From Stentor roeselii (Eukaryota; Ciliophora; Heterotrichea; Heterotrichida; Stentoridae), in assembly GCA_006503475.1 (NCBI GenBank), contig RSEH01000155.1:49954-113953 (forward strand): a DNA stretch of 64,000 nucleotides. Reading direction: 5' to 3'. Of the stretch, positions 49,546 to 63,834 are shown piece after piece. Below the pieces are notes generated by a model. The model saw nothing but the letters and a program-made list of their open reading frames with translations, was not told the origin of the DNA and made no database searches. The translations under genes and the position numbers were made by a program. The stretch's first letter is position 1, and each line of letters opens with the position of its first letter.

Positions 49546-52500
49546 TTAAGCTGCCAAATCTCTCTCTAGTACTTTCAGAGTTTCAGATTTAACATCAGTC
49601 CAACTCTCTCTCGAGAGTTGACTAAAAAGTTCAAAAGCACTCGAAACTTTCAAAGAAAACCTTTTCTTACTTTTTCGTTCCTTGTTCTCATCATTCATCA
49701 AAAGTCTCTTCAAATTTTCCTTTTCACTTAAAAATTTTTCAAAAGGCCAAAAGTCGTCTCTAAACAAATAATTTTCAAGTAAAACAGAAAAATCAATTTC
49801 ATCTCCACATCGAATCATGAGCCTACAAAGTGCATCCTTGAAAACATCGCATGCAGGAAACTCGTCTTTATTATTTCTAATAAATTTGATAAGATCTTTA
49901 ATTTCGCTTTCCTGGCTCATGTCTTTAAATTCTTCTTTCATCAGAGATTCTGAGTAGTACTTGAAGTAAAACCTTTCAATAAGACAATGAATAGATAAAA
50001 TACAACTGATTGTCTTTTTCGATATATTTTCATGCAAGTATTTCTCGTTTATCTTGAAACCTGAAAGTTTGAGTCGATTGCAGAATTTTTCAATGTTTTC
50101 ACTGTTTTCTGCATGGAAATATTTTAGCTGGTGGAGGACAAAAGCTGAGGTACAGTGAAGTTCCTTGATCACTGAAAAATCATCAAAACTTGACTGTGCT
50201 TCTAAATGTTTTAGATATTTTTTTAAGTTTTGTTCATCTTCCAGAGATAATTCTGATTGTTTTAAGTGTTTTCTGATAAAATCCACAGGGTTGACTGAAG
50301 GATTATTGAAAATATCTGACTTGAATTGAATTGTTTTTAACTTATCGACGTTAATAAACTTCTTTTTTTCCAGTTCATCTAAAAGACTATTCTGAAAACT
50401 TTCAAAATCAAAAAAGAATTCATTTCCTTTTCCATATTCTGGATTGTAGACAATAAAACGCGTTAGATTTTTATCTTGAATGCAAGATGAGCTGATAATG
50501 TTTTCTTCGGTCAAAAAATGTGGAGGTAGGCTGGATTTTTCAAAATTTAATGAAGTCTTTTCTAGAGCTGTCTTAAGCAAAGAGTTGTGAAGATTTGATA
50601 AATTTTTTATCACCTCTGATATTTGATATGCTCCTTCACTGTCTTCGTTGCTTATAAATAAGGAGGATAGGGTGGAAGTTTCATTGATATTTTGCTTTTT
50701 TGATGATTTTTTTAATTTTAGAATTTTTTCAGGGATTTTTTCCCAAGATGACTTGAAACTTTGGAATTGGGTTTTTTCTTCGTTGTTTTCTAAGGATTGA
50801 AAAATTGTTATATTTTTGATTTGGTCTCTGGAAATCATATGGTTGTATTTTTTAAGAATTGTTGATGAGAACTTGATTAAGGGAAACAGGTTTTCAAGAA
50901 TCTTCAGTTTTTTTATGGAATCGAAATAAAAATTGATTAGGAAATATTTTGAGTCACCATTGAATTGTTTGTTGAAAGTTTCGATTATGATATCTAAAGA
51001 TATTTTCGATATAATTCTGAACATATCTAAATAAGGATAACTCCGATCATCCTTAAAAGTCTCATCAATAATATTTTCTGTAATTTTTACTCCATCTTCT
51101 TCCTGATATCCTAAAACAACATTTTCCGGATGATTTAAAGCCGGCCTAACCAGCAGTTCTTCAACATTTTTTTCGAATTGTTCTCTATCCTTTGCTGTGT
51201 CTAAGCCAGAATCATATCGAAATTTCCCAACTTGATATAAAACAAAGTAAACCCATTGAAAAAACTCTTTACATCCAATTTTCTTTACTCCATCTTGAAT
51301 AATATTTAAACAATCTTTACAAAAGTCAAATAAAAATAAACTGAGATTATTTTCAATAATCTTTTGAGATTCTTCTGCAATAGAATGATGAAACTTGAGT
51401 AAAGAAGAATTTGAAAGACCTAACTCATTCGACCCGATTTCAAAAATTACTAAAAGAGTTGATTTTATCGAAAAGTTCAAAATGCTGAATGAAACTAGCT
51501 CGAGGAATGAAAAGTTTTTTATTGTTTCAGGTTCAGAAAGACGGAAAAGATGAAGGCCTTTCGGACTTTCTTCGAGAATATTTCGTAATTTCTGTATTAG
51601 GAAGCATTTCGCTGTTTCACTATCGATGTCTTTCAAATCTTCATGATACTCTTTTTTGCATATAGGGCAAATTAATGGAATATTTTGGTTTTCTTTTACT
51701 ATTTCGAGATTGGGCTTTAAAAAAATGTGAGAGCAGGACTCAGAGCATTGTTTAAAATGATAGCTTTGAAGTTGTTGAAAGTTTTCAAGTGTTTCTTTTA
51801 GTGATTGGGCATTGGGTGGAAGAAGTTCACCTGGAATAAATTTTGAGTTGAAAAGTTTTTCTAGTCCTTGCAGGACCTTACCATTCTTATCAAAGAATAA
51901 ACTTCCAATTGTATTCTGATTCTTACTCGAAGCCAAATTAACTAAAAACTGATAAAAAATAGCCATCGACGGATACAACTGATTTCTTTCATAATCCCTC
52001 AAATCTTTTCCCATAATTTTCATCTTAGAAACACTAATGAGCCTAAAGCACGAATTTTTTCTAAAATTCGAGCAAAGGTTGGAAAGTAAGTAAAACATTT
52101 CATCTCCAAATACTTTCCTGATATTCCCCTTCTGTCTCTTAACCCATAATAAACAAATTTCAGAAATTCCTTTGTTTCCAAGGTAAAAATTCATATAAAC
52201 CTCATTGATAATAGCAGCACCAATAGGCATTATAAAATCAAACTCAGTTAAATATTTATTTAAAGCTTCTATCGAGTTATCTGAAGATTTACACAGACGA
52301 ATAATTTGAGTGATTTTTGAAAATGATTCAAGGTTTCCTGGAGAGATAAATATTTGACTGAGACACAAATCGCCTTTTGAGTTAAAAAATTCAAGCCATG
52401 GAAGATTCAATGTTTTTAAATCTTGGATTATAGTTTTGGAGCTTATTTCGAGGGGATAACAGAGATGTTTTAATATGTAGAGTTTTAATGTTGAGTTTAG

Positions 52501-55500
52501 AGAGTTTTTGAAAGAGAAGTAGTTTTGGAACTGATTTTTTATATGTTCGTTGGAGTTATGACTTGATAGGTTTTTTATGTAGATTAGGAGACTTCTTTTT
52601 ATTAGGGATAAACAAATCAGCTGGAGAAGACTGTTTTCATTCAAATGGCTTAGCTGCAAAAATCTATCAGTAGCCGGTAAAAGCGTATTAAAAGCAAACC
52701 AATCATTCAAATATTCCTCAAGAGTAAAATTAAAAATACTTCTCTCCATCAAATCATTCAATAAAATTCCAAACCTGCTCTGTATTCCCGTCTTCCTTAA
52801 AACTTTATTAATAACTCTTATTTCTTCATTTTCATGAATTTCAAAAAGTCCTTCCAAATCCTGATTCACAATTTTTAAGTCAAAACATTTAGTAAACTGT
52901 TTAAATTTAATATCCTCTAGCACCAGCATTAAAAAATCACTTGAAACCTTCCAAACTTCAGTCTTATCAATCATTTCAATAATAAGTTCATAAGTTGAAA
53001 CATCATCAATAGACAAGAACATTAAATAAAACATTTTAAACCTTAAAAAAGATTTTTCTTCACTTTTTTTAATAATCTGCTCATCTATTAATGCGATAAC
53101 AGTGTCCTTAGAACCTGACAAATCAAGAGACTTGTTTTTGAAGAAAATAGATTTGAGTGAAAAAAGAGTCGAACATGAAATATTCGCTGATACTGAAAAT
53201 TCAAGAAACTTTTGGAAGAATAATAAAGAGTCCAAATGGGTAAATGAAAATTTACTTGAAGGGTTGAATTTTGAGATAATTGTTAATAGACTGCAACTTG
53301 CTGAAAGTAACTCGGTTGGTTCGGCATTAGTTTTGGATTCTAGAAAATTTGAAAGGAGCTCGTCAATTAAGATTTTTAAGACTTTTTGATATCTTTCTAT
53401 CAGCTTTTGATTGGATTGGTCAAACTCCTGTATGCCTTGAAATTCTTCATTCACTTTAAGTTCCCTAGAATCATTTTCCTCTTTCTCGTCTTGGTCTAGA
53501 GAATGATCATCTTTTTCTTCATTTTTTATAAACTTGCTATTTTCTCTTTCTTTATAATTTTCTTCCTCTTTCTTCAGAAAATCTTCAAAGACTTTAATTA
53601 AATTATTTTGCGTGAATGAGGTAAATTTCTTGACTATATTAAAAATTTGAACCAATAATAAGACTTCAGAGATATTCTTTAAAATCTTAAAAATTTTCAA
53701 ATGAATTAGGTCTTCTTCATTAAAAGTCAATTTAAAAAGAATGAAAACAATTGTATCTAGTTCAATGCTTTTATTTTGAGGTTGAGAAATCATCAGAAGT
53801 CGGATGAAGTCTTGTAAGTAAATCTCTTGTAATTTTGGTAATTTATTGAATTTTTTTAGGAATTCTTTCAAAATACTCTCTTTTTCAAATCGTTTTGAAA
53901 AAGACTGTAAATCCCTGTTGAAGTTGAATTCTTTTGTTTCTGAGAATATTTTCAGAATTTTTTGATATTCCATTATGATAAAAGGGAAAACTAGTGAAAA
54001 GTTCAACTTTTCTATTTGGATAGAAAAATCAATTTCAAGATTTTTTAGGTTGACCACAAAATAATTCTCAAAGTTGTTTTTCCAAACCTCTTTTAAAACA
54101 TCACTCTCATCTTCAGGTAGCTCCGTAAAGTAACTTAAAAATGTCTGATTTTTTTCTAGAAAGTGCACAATTAAAAGGTATATATTTTCATAGTGAAACC
54201 CCAAAAATCGAGAAATAGCACTTTTTATATCTTTTGAATTTTTAGCTACTTTTCTAGAGAAAATCTGTATTCTCCAATCCTTAAATTCGCTTTCATGAAT
54301 TTCTTTCAGATATCCTTCAATAATCCTTTTGAAATATAGAATCAAATTTTCTTCATTTCTAACATATTGTCTAATCATTTGCTTATAATTCAAGTACTCC
54401 TTGAAATCCATCTGAAATTTAAGTTTACAGAAAATTTTTTCAGTCATCCTATCAATATTTTCCCCAAAATTGAAAAATATCTCATCAATTATCATATCTT
54501 TGGTTGACTTTGCTAATAAATCATCATTAATCTCTTGAATAGAAAAATTTCTCTTACAATTCAGCTCGTCAAGCATGATTTGTTGCCAATTGAAAAAAAT
54601 TGGAACAGGTTTAGTCAACGGTTCATTTCTAGGAATGGAAATAATGATAACAAAAGATTTTCTATTTGAATATTCTGAATCATATAAAAAATTATCAATT
54701 GTATCAGTTAAAAAAAGCAAATTATTCGATTCCAAGTTAAAATCAACACAAAATATTAAGACTTTATGATGAGAGATAAGGAAATCATCAATTGACTTGC
54801 AGAGTTCTTTGCTTGTTTTAAAACTGGCTAACTTGTAATTAACAATAAAATCATCATTTTCATCTCCAAATATGCAGAATAAAGGCTCAGTTTGATAAGT
54901 TAAAATCATTAGTTTAATTGTCCTTTCTGTAATGATTAACTTGAAGATGATTTCATGGAATTGCTTGCTGTGGGATCGATTCCAATTAGATATGATGAAG
55001 TCTCGGTCAGATTTTTCAATGTGTGAGCTCCAGGCGATTATTTTTAAGTTGATTGGACTTATTTTGATTAATATCGACTTGCATATCTTTTCGACTTCTT
55101 CATTGTCGTAGTTGGATGTTAATTTTTCTAATTCTGTTATGTGGATTATTAGAAGTTTCACTGCTTGTTCGGAAAAACACGGGAAAAAATGTAGAAAATT
55201 TTCTTTGTTTTTCAGTTTTAATTGACTTGGTCCTAATATGCTGAAGACCCAGTCTTGGATTGATCTTGAAGCATCGAGTTGATTGGAAGTCAAAAAATCG
55301 TCTATATTAAAGTAATGCTTTTCGAATCTGCTTAGCAATGAAGGGTGAAGATTGAAAATTTTTTCTGGGTTGTTGTCTACTGAAAGTACTACTCGAAAAT
55401 CTTGATTAACAAAACATCGCTGGTTCGAAAACATTCCACGAGAGACTCCACAATACTTCCTAACACTTCTATAAAATTTCTTATCAAATAATGTATAAAG

Positions 55501-58500
55501 AGAACTATAAATACAATCAAGATTACTCAAAAGTGTAATACTCCCAGTTTCCATGAAATTTACAATAGAACTCAATTTTGTAAAAGCATAATCATCTTGA
55601 CTAATGTCATCTTTTAAAAGACTTCCACGTATAAACATATAATTTTTATTTTCTTTTTTAATCAGTTTATCTATGAATGATGTTGAATAATCACTTTCCC
55701 CAACAATCATAAGAAACCTTGAGTTTGAATTCTTTAAACTTTGTGTAATTAGAGATGATATTGGACTGGAATGATTTGTGCTAAAATATTCCTTCATAGA
55801 ATAATGTTCAGAGAATCTTTCAATCATATAAAAAGAAGCACCTTGCCATCCTCCTATATTTATTTCAATACATATTTTCGTGATAAAGAAAATATCTTCT
55901 TTTACGGTATAATAAAGATCTTTCATTTTACAGCATATATTGTTTAGCAGTGAAAAAAAGTCTCGTATACCATAAACTTCTTTATTGTAAATAGTTTCTG
56001 GGTATCGGAGGTCTTCATTGATATTATTTTTATCAAGAGAAGTGGGCTTGCCAAGGTAATTGAGTAAATCTTGGTAACTCTTAACCAGACATTTGATAAA
56101 CAGTATGTATTCTTCAGATGAGATGTTGTGTATCTTGAAGATTTCCTCAGCTATCTGAATCAAATCTTCAATATTATACTCAACCAAGCATAGCGATAAA
56201 ACTCTGTTCATCTTCGAAGCATCGAGTTTACAATTCGAAGTAGCCACAAACCCCACATCATTATTCTCAATCTCCAAAAAGCAATCAAGTACATTCAAAG
56301 GATCATCCTCTGAAAGCACTGCAAGTTCAACAGAATCAAAAATAACAACTGGCAGTAAAGTCGTATTTTCTCTATAAGAGAATTTTTTGGCTTTTTCAAC
56401 AATTTCTAACATCCCTTTTGAGCCACAATTTTGATAAGTCTGAAAAGGCAAGCGATACAATTCAGGAAGTACTTGAAAATAAGGGTCATCAGATTTATTT
56501 CCTTTACAACTATTCAAGACCAGTTCAATTGATAAAGTCTTAGAATATCCAGATTTTCCACAAATAAAAACAGGGATCCTTTCAAAAATGCAAGGAATTA
56601 CAATAAAAATACATTCTTTTAATGCTCTAGTCTTGATAATATCATTTGGAATTTTTATTTTTCTTAAGAAGTCCATTTGTTCTTTTTCCAAGATTTCAAG
56701 AATTTCCTGCATTTTCAAGAATTTACTTCTGGACTCAATGTTTATTAATAATTTTTTTCTTTCTATATCTGAGCTGATTCTGAGATAGTAACAATGGCAA
56801 AAAGAAAGTACGCCACATTCGAGTTCTAACGATTTTTCTCGAGGAATTATTTTGTTTGAGTATTCAGGAGCTACAAAAGGCTTCCCTGAGTCTAAAGAAT
56901 TACGGGTTTGTTTTGAGATAATAAACCATTTTAATAGTCGAATGAATCTTTTCACATCTCTTAGACTTGTACTGCTTGTGTCTTGGCTTTCGGATAATGT
57001 TAAGTGAGAAATTAAGATAATATCGCAGAAGTCTTCTTTGTAGTAAAGCATCTCTCTTTCTAGAATCCTGTCTATGTACCTTCTTAGATCTTGAGTTGAT
57101 AAGGAGCCATAGTCCCATACATATGGAATTATGTTCTTTGGCAGAGGATAAACAACATAATTTAAATAATTGGTTTCATTATATTTCTTTTGTTGTTTTC
57201 TATACCAAACATATTGATCAGCCTGCATTTTATGAGAAAGCAACCTTAATGGGTTACAAGCGGCAACAAAAATAAGTTTTTCACTGAGAATTTTTTGATT
57301 TACAACGCGATTAACCATGATATCCGAAAGTACTCCAACATTTTCATTAGTATTGAATCCATCTAGTAATACCCAAATACGTGCAGAAGATTTCTCCGCA
57401 TTTTCATTGATCCGTAAAATGTTTTGAATAAGGGAAGCTTTAGTGATCTCAGGATAAACATACACGATTTCAATACTTTCTTTTAAAATCTCCTTAACAA
57501 AGTACCTGATTAAACAAGTTTTACCAACTCCTGTTTCGCTCATAATGACAACTGGGACTAAAGATAAAGCTCTTATATAAACACAGCACATTTTCAAGTA
57601 ATTATCAGTAGTTATCACATAATTCAAGTAAATATCCCATGTTTTCTTTTTATTATCATATTCCTTAACTTTTTCATTTTCAACATCGTAATTTTCGCCT
57701 TTATTTGTTTTGACTAAATTTTTTATTTCCACTGCCTTTGAAAATTCTTGCAACTTCTGAACAAAAGATTCTTGAGACAATGTCCGCAGGTCCTCAACTA
57801 AATAATTTTCATTTTTAATAACATCCGAAATTTGATAAAAGTCTTGTTTAAAGATATTCTGAATAATCATAAGTTTTTTAATATCACTTGGAATTTGACT
57901 AGGGTCACTATAAAGAAAGGTCAATTTTCCATCTTCAGTAAAAAAAAGAAAAAAATTATTTGAAAAGTTATTTTTTTTCTTTATGCCTAAATCAATAAAT
58001 TGCTGTGATTCAGTCATTTTGGACTGAAGAGTATCTTGTTCAATACTCACACTTTGGACTGAGTAAGTTGTTAACTCATAAGAGGTACTAAGAAGAGTTC
58101 TGAAAATAAATGACCTTAAATCACAAAATTCTGAAGATATTGATTCCAAGTTGTTTTCTCTTAAGTTGGCCTTAATTTCTTCTAAGCTCTGGACATTAAA
58201 AGGCGAATTTTCGAAGCCGATTAGAAATTTGCTCAGGGTATCAATGAAAAGACGAAGTAAGATAAAATTTTTTATTTTGTTGCAGGTTGTCTTGATTAAG
58301 TCTTCCAGATGAGAAACTATTTCTTTTTGGTTAAGTTTTTTGAGGGAAAAAGGGTCAAAAAAGTTGATTTCTGTTTTGTGAAGATGACCTTTTTTGTACT
58401 GTTTGAGATAGTTGCATACATGGTTTGTTTTCTTGTAGAAGGTTTTATTTAATTGGATGTTCGACAGGTTAAAGGTTGCAATGTGTTCACATCTAAGGTA

Positions 58501-61500
58501 TTTAAGATAGTTCAGAGATTCATAGAGAAGGTTATTGAAAGTGTTGGCTATTTCAATGAAAATTATTAGATTTTCGGGTATTATAAAGATTTTTGTGTCA
58601 GAGATCAATGTCTTAAATAATGATAGAGTTATAATTAACTCGTTTACTAGTGAATTGTTGTTGTTTACTCCGATGTTTAGGAGCAAAATTTGAGATTCTT
58701 TTAAGTTCATTTGACTTAGTTCTTGTACTATAGTATTTAGGTTGACTTCACCAGATATTGAATAGTTTATCATAGATTTACAGCTCTCTTTTGCCAGCTG
58801 ATGAGCCCTGAAAGTTTTTCCGAATCCGACTTCACTCGAAGTAATAACAATTGTTGTACTATCAATAAAACTTATTATTTTTCTCGTTAGTTGATCATCC
58901 ATGATTCTGCAATCTTTTTTCTTAATCTTAACCAATCTGAGAAATTTATGATACTTAAAAAAATCGTAAATAGAACTTTTATCTTTTAATGACAAAAGAC
59001 CAAATCGATGGTTTTCATTGAAATTGTAATGAATGAGTTTTTGAAAATAGAAACAAAAGACTTTTTGGATTTCATTAGTCAAGTTTTCACTGTTGACTAA
59101 AATATATAGTCTTGATTTTGTATCTTTGAAACATCGATATATAAAACTTCTGATTTCCCATGATGTTGTATTGTTATTGCAGAATAAAATTTGAAATAAA
59201 GAAGGAAAATTGTAACCAGAGAGAAGATAGATTGAAAAGAGTCCTTTTATTAGGCTTGTGTACTTCAGGAATAGAATAGTGTTGTTTTCATGATATATAC
59301 ATGGTTGGATTTTTTCGTTTTTGAATAATTGTGACTTTTTTTTAGGTTTTTTGTTTGGAAGAGAGTCTAAAAAAGTACCTAAACTTTTCAGTTTCTCTTG
59401 AACTGACCAATTAAAATCAAAGTGAAATCCAGTACTTTTATCTACTTTCTTCATGTAATCCAGCAGAGTCCTTGCTATAATCTGATCACAAGGTTCTCCC
59501 TTAAAATAATTTTCAAGTGTCCAAAACTGAAATCCATGTAAAAAAGTAATTAAAAAAGAGCTCTCATATGCTGACTCAACGCTTTTATCCCAGTTATCCA
59601 AGGAAATTTTATAATCATTGACTAAATCTTTAATTTTACCATCTTTTAAATTTATAAAATCTTCAGGAATCTCAACAATATCATAGCCAATAGATTTAAA
59701 TTTCCTTAAAAACTCAATAACATCTAGTAAATCATCGACTAAAGTAACAAACCCATTTAAAATTATCATTTCTTCTGAATCTTTATCTAATAACATCTTA
59801 AGTTTCAAAGCCGTTTGAAATTTCAACTTCCTCAACATTTCAGAACTGACTTTTATGGTCTTTGTTGCAATGTTATTTCTTATTGTTTTAAATTTCAAAT
59901 AAAATTCGACTGAATTATTTCCTTGGATAATCTTGACAAGTGAACTTTTGGTTATTTCATAAATATCATTTCGAATTGATAAACATGCCAAGTGCTCAGC
60001 AAAGTTAAGCTCTTTTAAATCGGGTAATTTTTTTACTGAAATTTCGAGTTTCTGGCAGAATTCAAAGTCGCTTTGGTCAAGGCACTCGCTGAATATTGAT
60101 AGTAGGGTGTTAAAGTTATTATTATTGTTTATTTTTTTTAGGAAATTCACAATTATCTTTAAGTCAAGGATATCTTGGGTGGTTAAAAGAATTTCTTCAA
60201 AGTTGTTGACTGATTCTTCTAATTTTTCAAGATCTTCAGAAGTAAGTTTTAGGCAAAATTCAATGTATTCTAATTGATATTCAAAGGCTTCAGTTACTTT
60301 TATGAAGTTAGAAATCGTTTTTTCATTTGAATTTCCTATAAGAATAGAGCAAGTTTTATTGAAAGTTTCGAAATATTCTTTGCACTTTATTGTTTTAATA
60401 CATTTTATGCACTTTTCTATGAACAAGGCGCTTTTTGATATTGTCAGATTTTTAATATCACTGAAATTGAAAAGTTTTGGAAGTAATAAGACACATTCAC
60501 AGAATTTTTCCATGTTTGAATATTTTCTTATTATTTTGTGGAGCCCAATAAATAATTCTTTCTCTGTTTGACCTATTTTTATAAGATTGCTAATGTTGTC
60601 AAGTTCTGTTTCAGCATAAACTACTGATAACATAATCGACTTTATTTCGATTACAGGAGTTTCAGCAAGATTAGAAAAGGTTTTTATTATAAATGTCTTC
60701 ATCTCTAAAAATGAATCTTTGAGTAAAGCTATTAATCGATCTGTAGAATATTTTTTATCAGGAATCATTTTTGGTTTGAAAAAGCAATTCATGAAAATTT
60801 CTGAAGATTTTATTTTAATTACATCATTTAACTTGTTTTTTAACTCTTCGATTTTTTCATTGAGTTTCAAATCTCTTAAAGGTTTTTTCAAATATTCATT
60901 TTTATATGTTTCCCAAAGTATTTTAAATTCAGAGTCATAGTTTTTGCAGTATTTTTCCATGATATTCGAAAAAAATAAACTAAGTTGAATTTTTTCTGTT
61001 TCTATAGATTTTATTTTTTCTTTAAAGATATTAGTCAAGGTTTCTACTTCCTGATAACATAATTCTTTTTCGTTATTTCCTTTTTCAATGGTTAGAGCTA
61101 AACTTAAGTACTCCTTGAAGGCTTTTGCTTGTTTTTCATCGTGATGAATGATATGAATACCTTCATCTACAGTTAATGAATTATCTTTAATGTTATTGTA
61201 TATCTTAATTAATGTTTTTTGTATAGAATTGAAAAGATCTTCATTTATTTTAGTAGACTTTTGGAATCTGCTGAGAATTATAAACCATTTGGATTTTTTA
61301 CTAGGGGTATAAATAATAGCTTTTCTTTCATCTGAGTTGAAATCTTTTGCAGTGATTTTCTCTAAATATATATCGAACATAAATAATAGAAATTTACTAC
61401 TGCCTGATTTTTCTAATAGTTTAGAAATTTTAGTTATTTCATTAATAAAGTTTTTATTTTTTGAATATTTCATGCAAAATCGTTGTATTATTCCTTCAGT

Positions 61501-63554
61501 TTCAATTTGATCTTGATATTTATAAATTTCGCTTATTTTTTTTGTTATTATTTTTTCTGCATAGAGATCAACAGCATTTTTCATTAACTTTAACTTAACT
61601 TTATTTTCTTCAATAAATTGAATTTCCTTCTCAAATTTCACCAAAGATTCAACTGTTTCATTCTCTAGCGATTTTTTAAACTCCTTCAATTTTTGTTCAA
61701 ATAGTTGCTGACTGTTAAATAATAGCAAACTATAAACTTTCTGATGATCAAACTTTAATTTTAAGTTGCATATTAAATTTTCAATAGTATTATCTTCCAT
61801 AATCTCAGTAATATTTAATTTAACAACAGATGCGAAAAGTTCTAAATCATCAAGACTATTAATTTTATAGCAAAGTTCATCAAAACTTTCTTTAAAATAA
61901 TTTTTTAAAATAAAGTCCTTGAAATCTAAATTTTTAACATCTTTTATAATTTTAACATATCTACAGAAGTCAAACAGAGTTAAGCGATTAAATTCAAAAT
62001 GAAGTGAAATAAGATCTTTAAATTGAGACAATGTAAATTCTAAGCAACTTTTTCTCTTGTAAGAATTTCAGAACTTATTGAGTGTGAAAATGATTCAGCT
62101 ATATTCTCTATAAATATTTTTTCTACTATTTTTAATTTTTCTTCAAATTTTAAAGATAAAGATAAAATTAAACTTGCTTGATGCAAGTTCAGTTTATCAT
62201 TAATCAATAAAAAAAGTATCTTAAAATTTTCGGAAAGCTCATTTATCCTTCCGAAAAAATTGGAATCTTTGACTATTGGCAATAATAAAAATATGAGATT
62301 TTTTCTGTTTTGATAGTGAGTTAGGAATTGAAGCCAAGCTTGTGATCTTCCATATTTTATTTCTTTTATCATCAAATCAATTATTTTTGATGAATTTTCA
62401 GGGTTTTCAAGGGAAATTTGAGCAATTGATTTATTTATCATTGTATTCATCTCTGAAGTTACCATGTGATATAATTTATTGGTCGTTTTTGTAATAAATA
62501 AGGAGAGAAAGTCGAAGATTACTGGTATATAATTTATAGAAATCATGCTATTTTGATGTAATGCATCAATTAAATTAGAAATTACGTTGATATCAACCAT
62601 ATCTCTTTGAATACTTCGAGAAAAATTTGAAGTTTGTTTATAATTCGAAATTAAATTTTTTATATCATTTATGTTTTTCTTCTTGATAAAAAATTTGGCA
62701 AAGTAGATGAGTGAAGTAAGCTCATCAACTGGGTTTATATCATCACATCCAAAATCATCAAATTTCAGATTAAATAAGTATATTTCTTCAGCATTATTTT
62801 TTATATTTCTTTTGTTTAATTCTTTATATATTTTTTCATCTTTGTGATTACTTTGAAAAACTTTTGCATCTATAGAAAAAATTGAATCTGGCAGTTGATA
62901 TTTATGACAAACTAAGTAAATACTGAATCCATCGATTTCATCAATTGGTTTTGCAATCTCATGATAGATATCCTGATGCCAAGTTCGTATTTCTTTGTAT
63001 ATAAATTGAATTTCTCTATTTTTATCTGTTTTCGCACAAAAATAAATTTTAGTTTCCTTTTCATTTTGTATAAATTGTGTTGGATTCGAACTATTTCTCT
63101 TGTTTGAAGAGTCATTTATTACTTCCTCATCATTTTTTTCCAATACTTGAGGACTTTTAACATCTAAATGCATAGATGATAATTCTTGATATTCTTGATT
63201 TTTATTTAATTTTGTTTCTTCGTAATTATCGATTTTTTTTTCATTTTTTAAAGCTTCTGATGAGGTTTTCAATTGAAATGATACATTTGAAAGAGTATCA
63301 TCCTCAATTGATTCTGAATTATTTATCTGAAAGTCATCTTTTATGATACTCTGAGTAAACATTGACTGATCTGAATGCTGAGGTGAAATAATACATTCAT
63401 ATAACTTTTTAATCATTTTAAATTTTGCTTTTTGTGCTTTTATTATTGATGAGTCAATAATATGATCATCTTCTATTGTTTTTAAATGGTTTTCTTGATG
63501 CATAGCTCTAGATTTGTTCTGCTTCCTTGATTTTATCTTAAGGATATCACACAT
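49546..63554 (-). CDS. Giant RNF213 (mysterin)-like multi-AAA+ protein, copy 2, lacking Walker B glutamates
   Basis: Two frames (63554-62040 and 62031-49546) join into about 4,660 aa if a 26-nt insert (62032-62057) is left out. It aligns with copy 1 along its length, strongly in the AAA region (for example both have GFGKTFRAH, YSISGE, LIGFENSPF, SETGVGKT versus GETGVGKT, LSRFEKHYF versus LNRFEKHYL). Joined numbering: AAA2-like SEVGFGKT at 1565; AAA3 P-loop SETGVGKT at 1997, with Walker B LLDGFNTNENVG, where the catalytic Glu is Gly2057; AAA4 P-loop GKSGYSKT at 2324, with Walker B VIFDSVELAV, where Glu is Ser2399. The RZ-position cluster (3928-3957) keeps C, C, H, C, C but has lost the Cys after HIF. 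Together these suggest ATP binding without hydrolysis. The gene is AT-rich throughout, unlike the later two thirds of copy 1. The start TATATAAATG is in the usual context. Confidence 0.88.
62032..62062 (-). other. 26-nt frame-breaking insert between TTACA direct repeats
   Basis: On the sense strand TTACA occurs at 62062-62058 and 62036-62032. Removing 26 nt joins GAA ATT CTT ACA to TTG TCT CAA, giving EILTLSQFKDLISLHFEF. This aligns with EIISLSKSIISKAFTCYY of copy 1. The segment carries an in-frame TAG and has no GT..AG borders. It looks like a second IES-like insert. Confidence 0.62.
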
Positions 63555-63834
63555 TTATATATAGGAATAATTAATGATATTAAATTATTGTTAAATTGTA
63601 GATCTTAATTTTAGGATAAAATGTAGACACTTATTTTTAATATTATTTCTTTTGAGTTTTTTTGGAAATTATTAATTTATACAATTTTTTGATAAAATTT
63701 GACTGAAATAAACCTATCTATAACATGATTATAGTCAATTTTTCAATAATTATAAAAAATTGAATGCAAGCTAATTTTGTTTAATATTTCCGATTTATTT
63801 TAAATCAGTTCAATCTTTGGTCTATTTTCATTTC

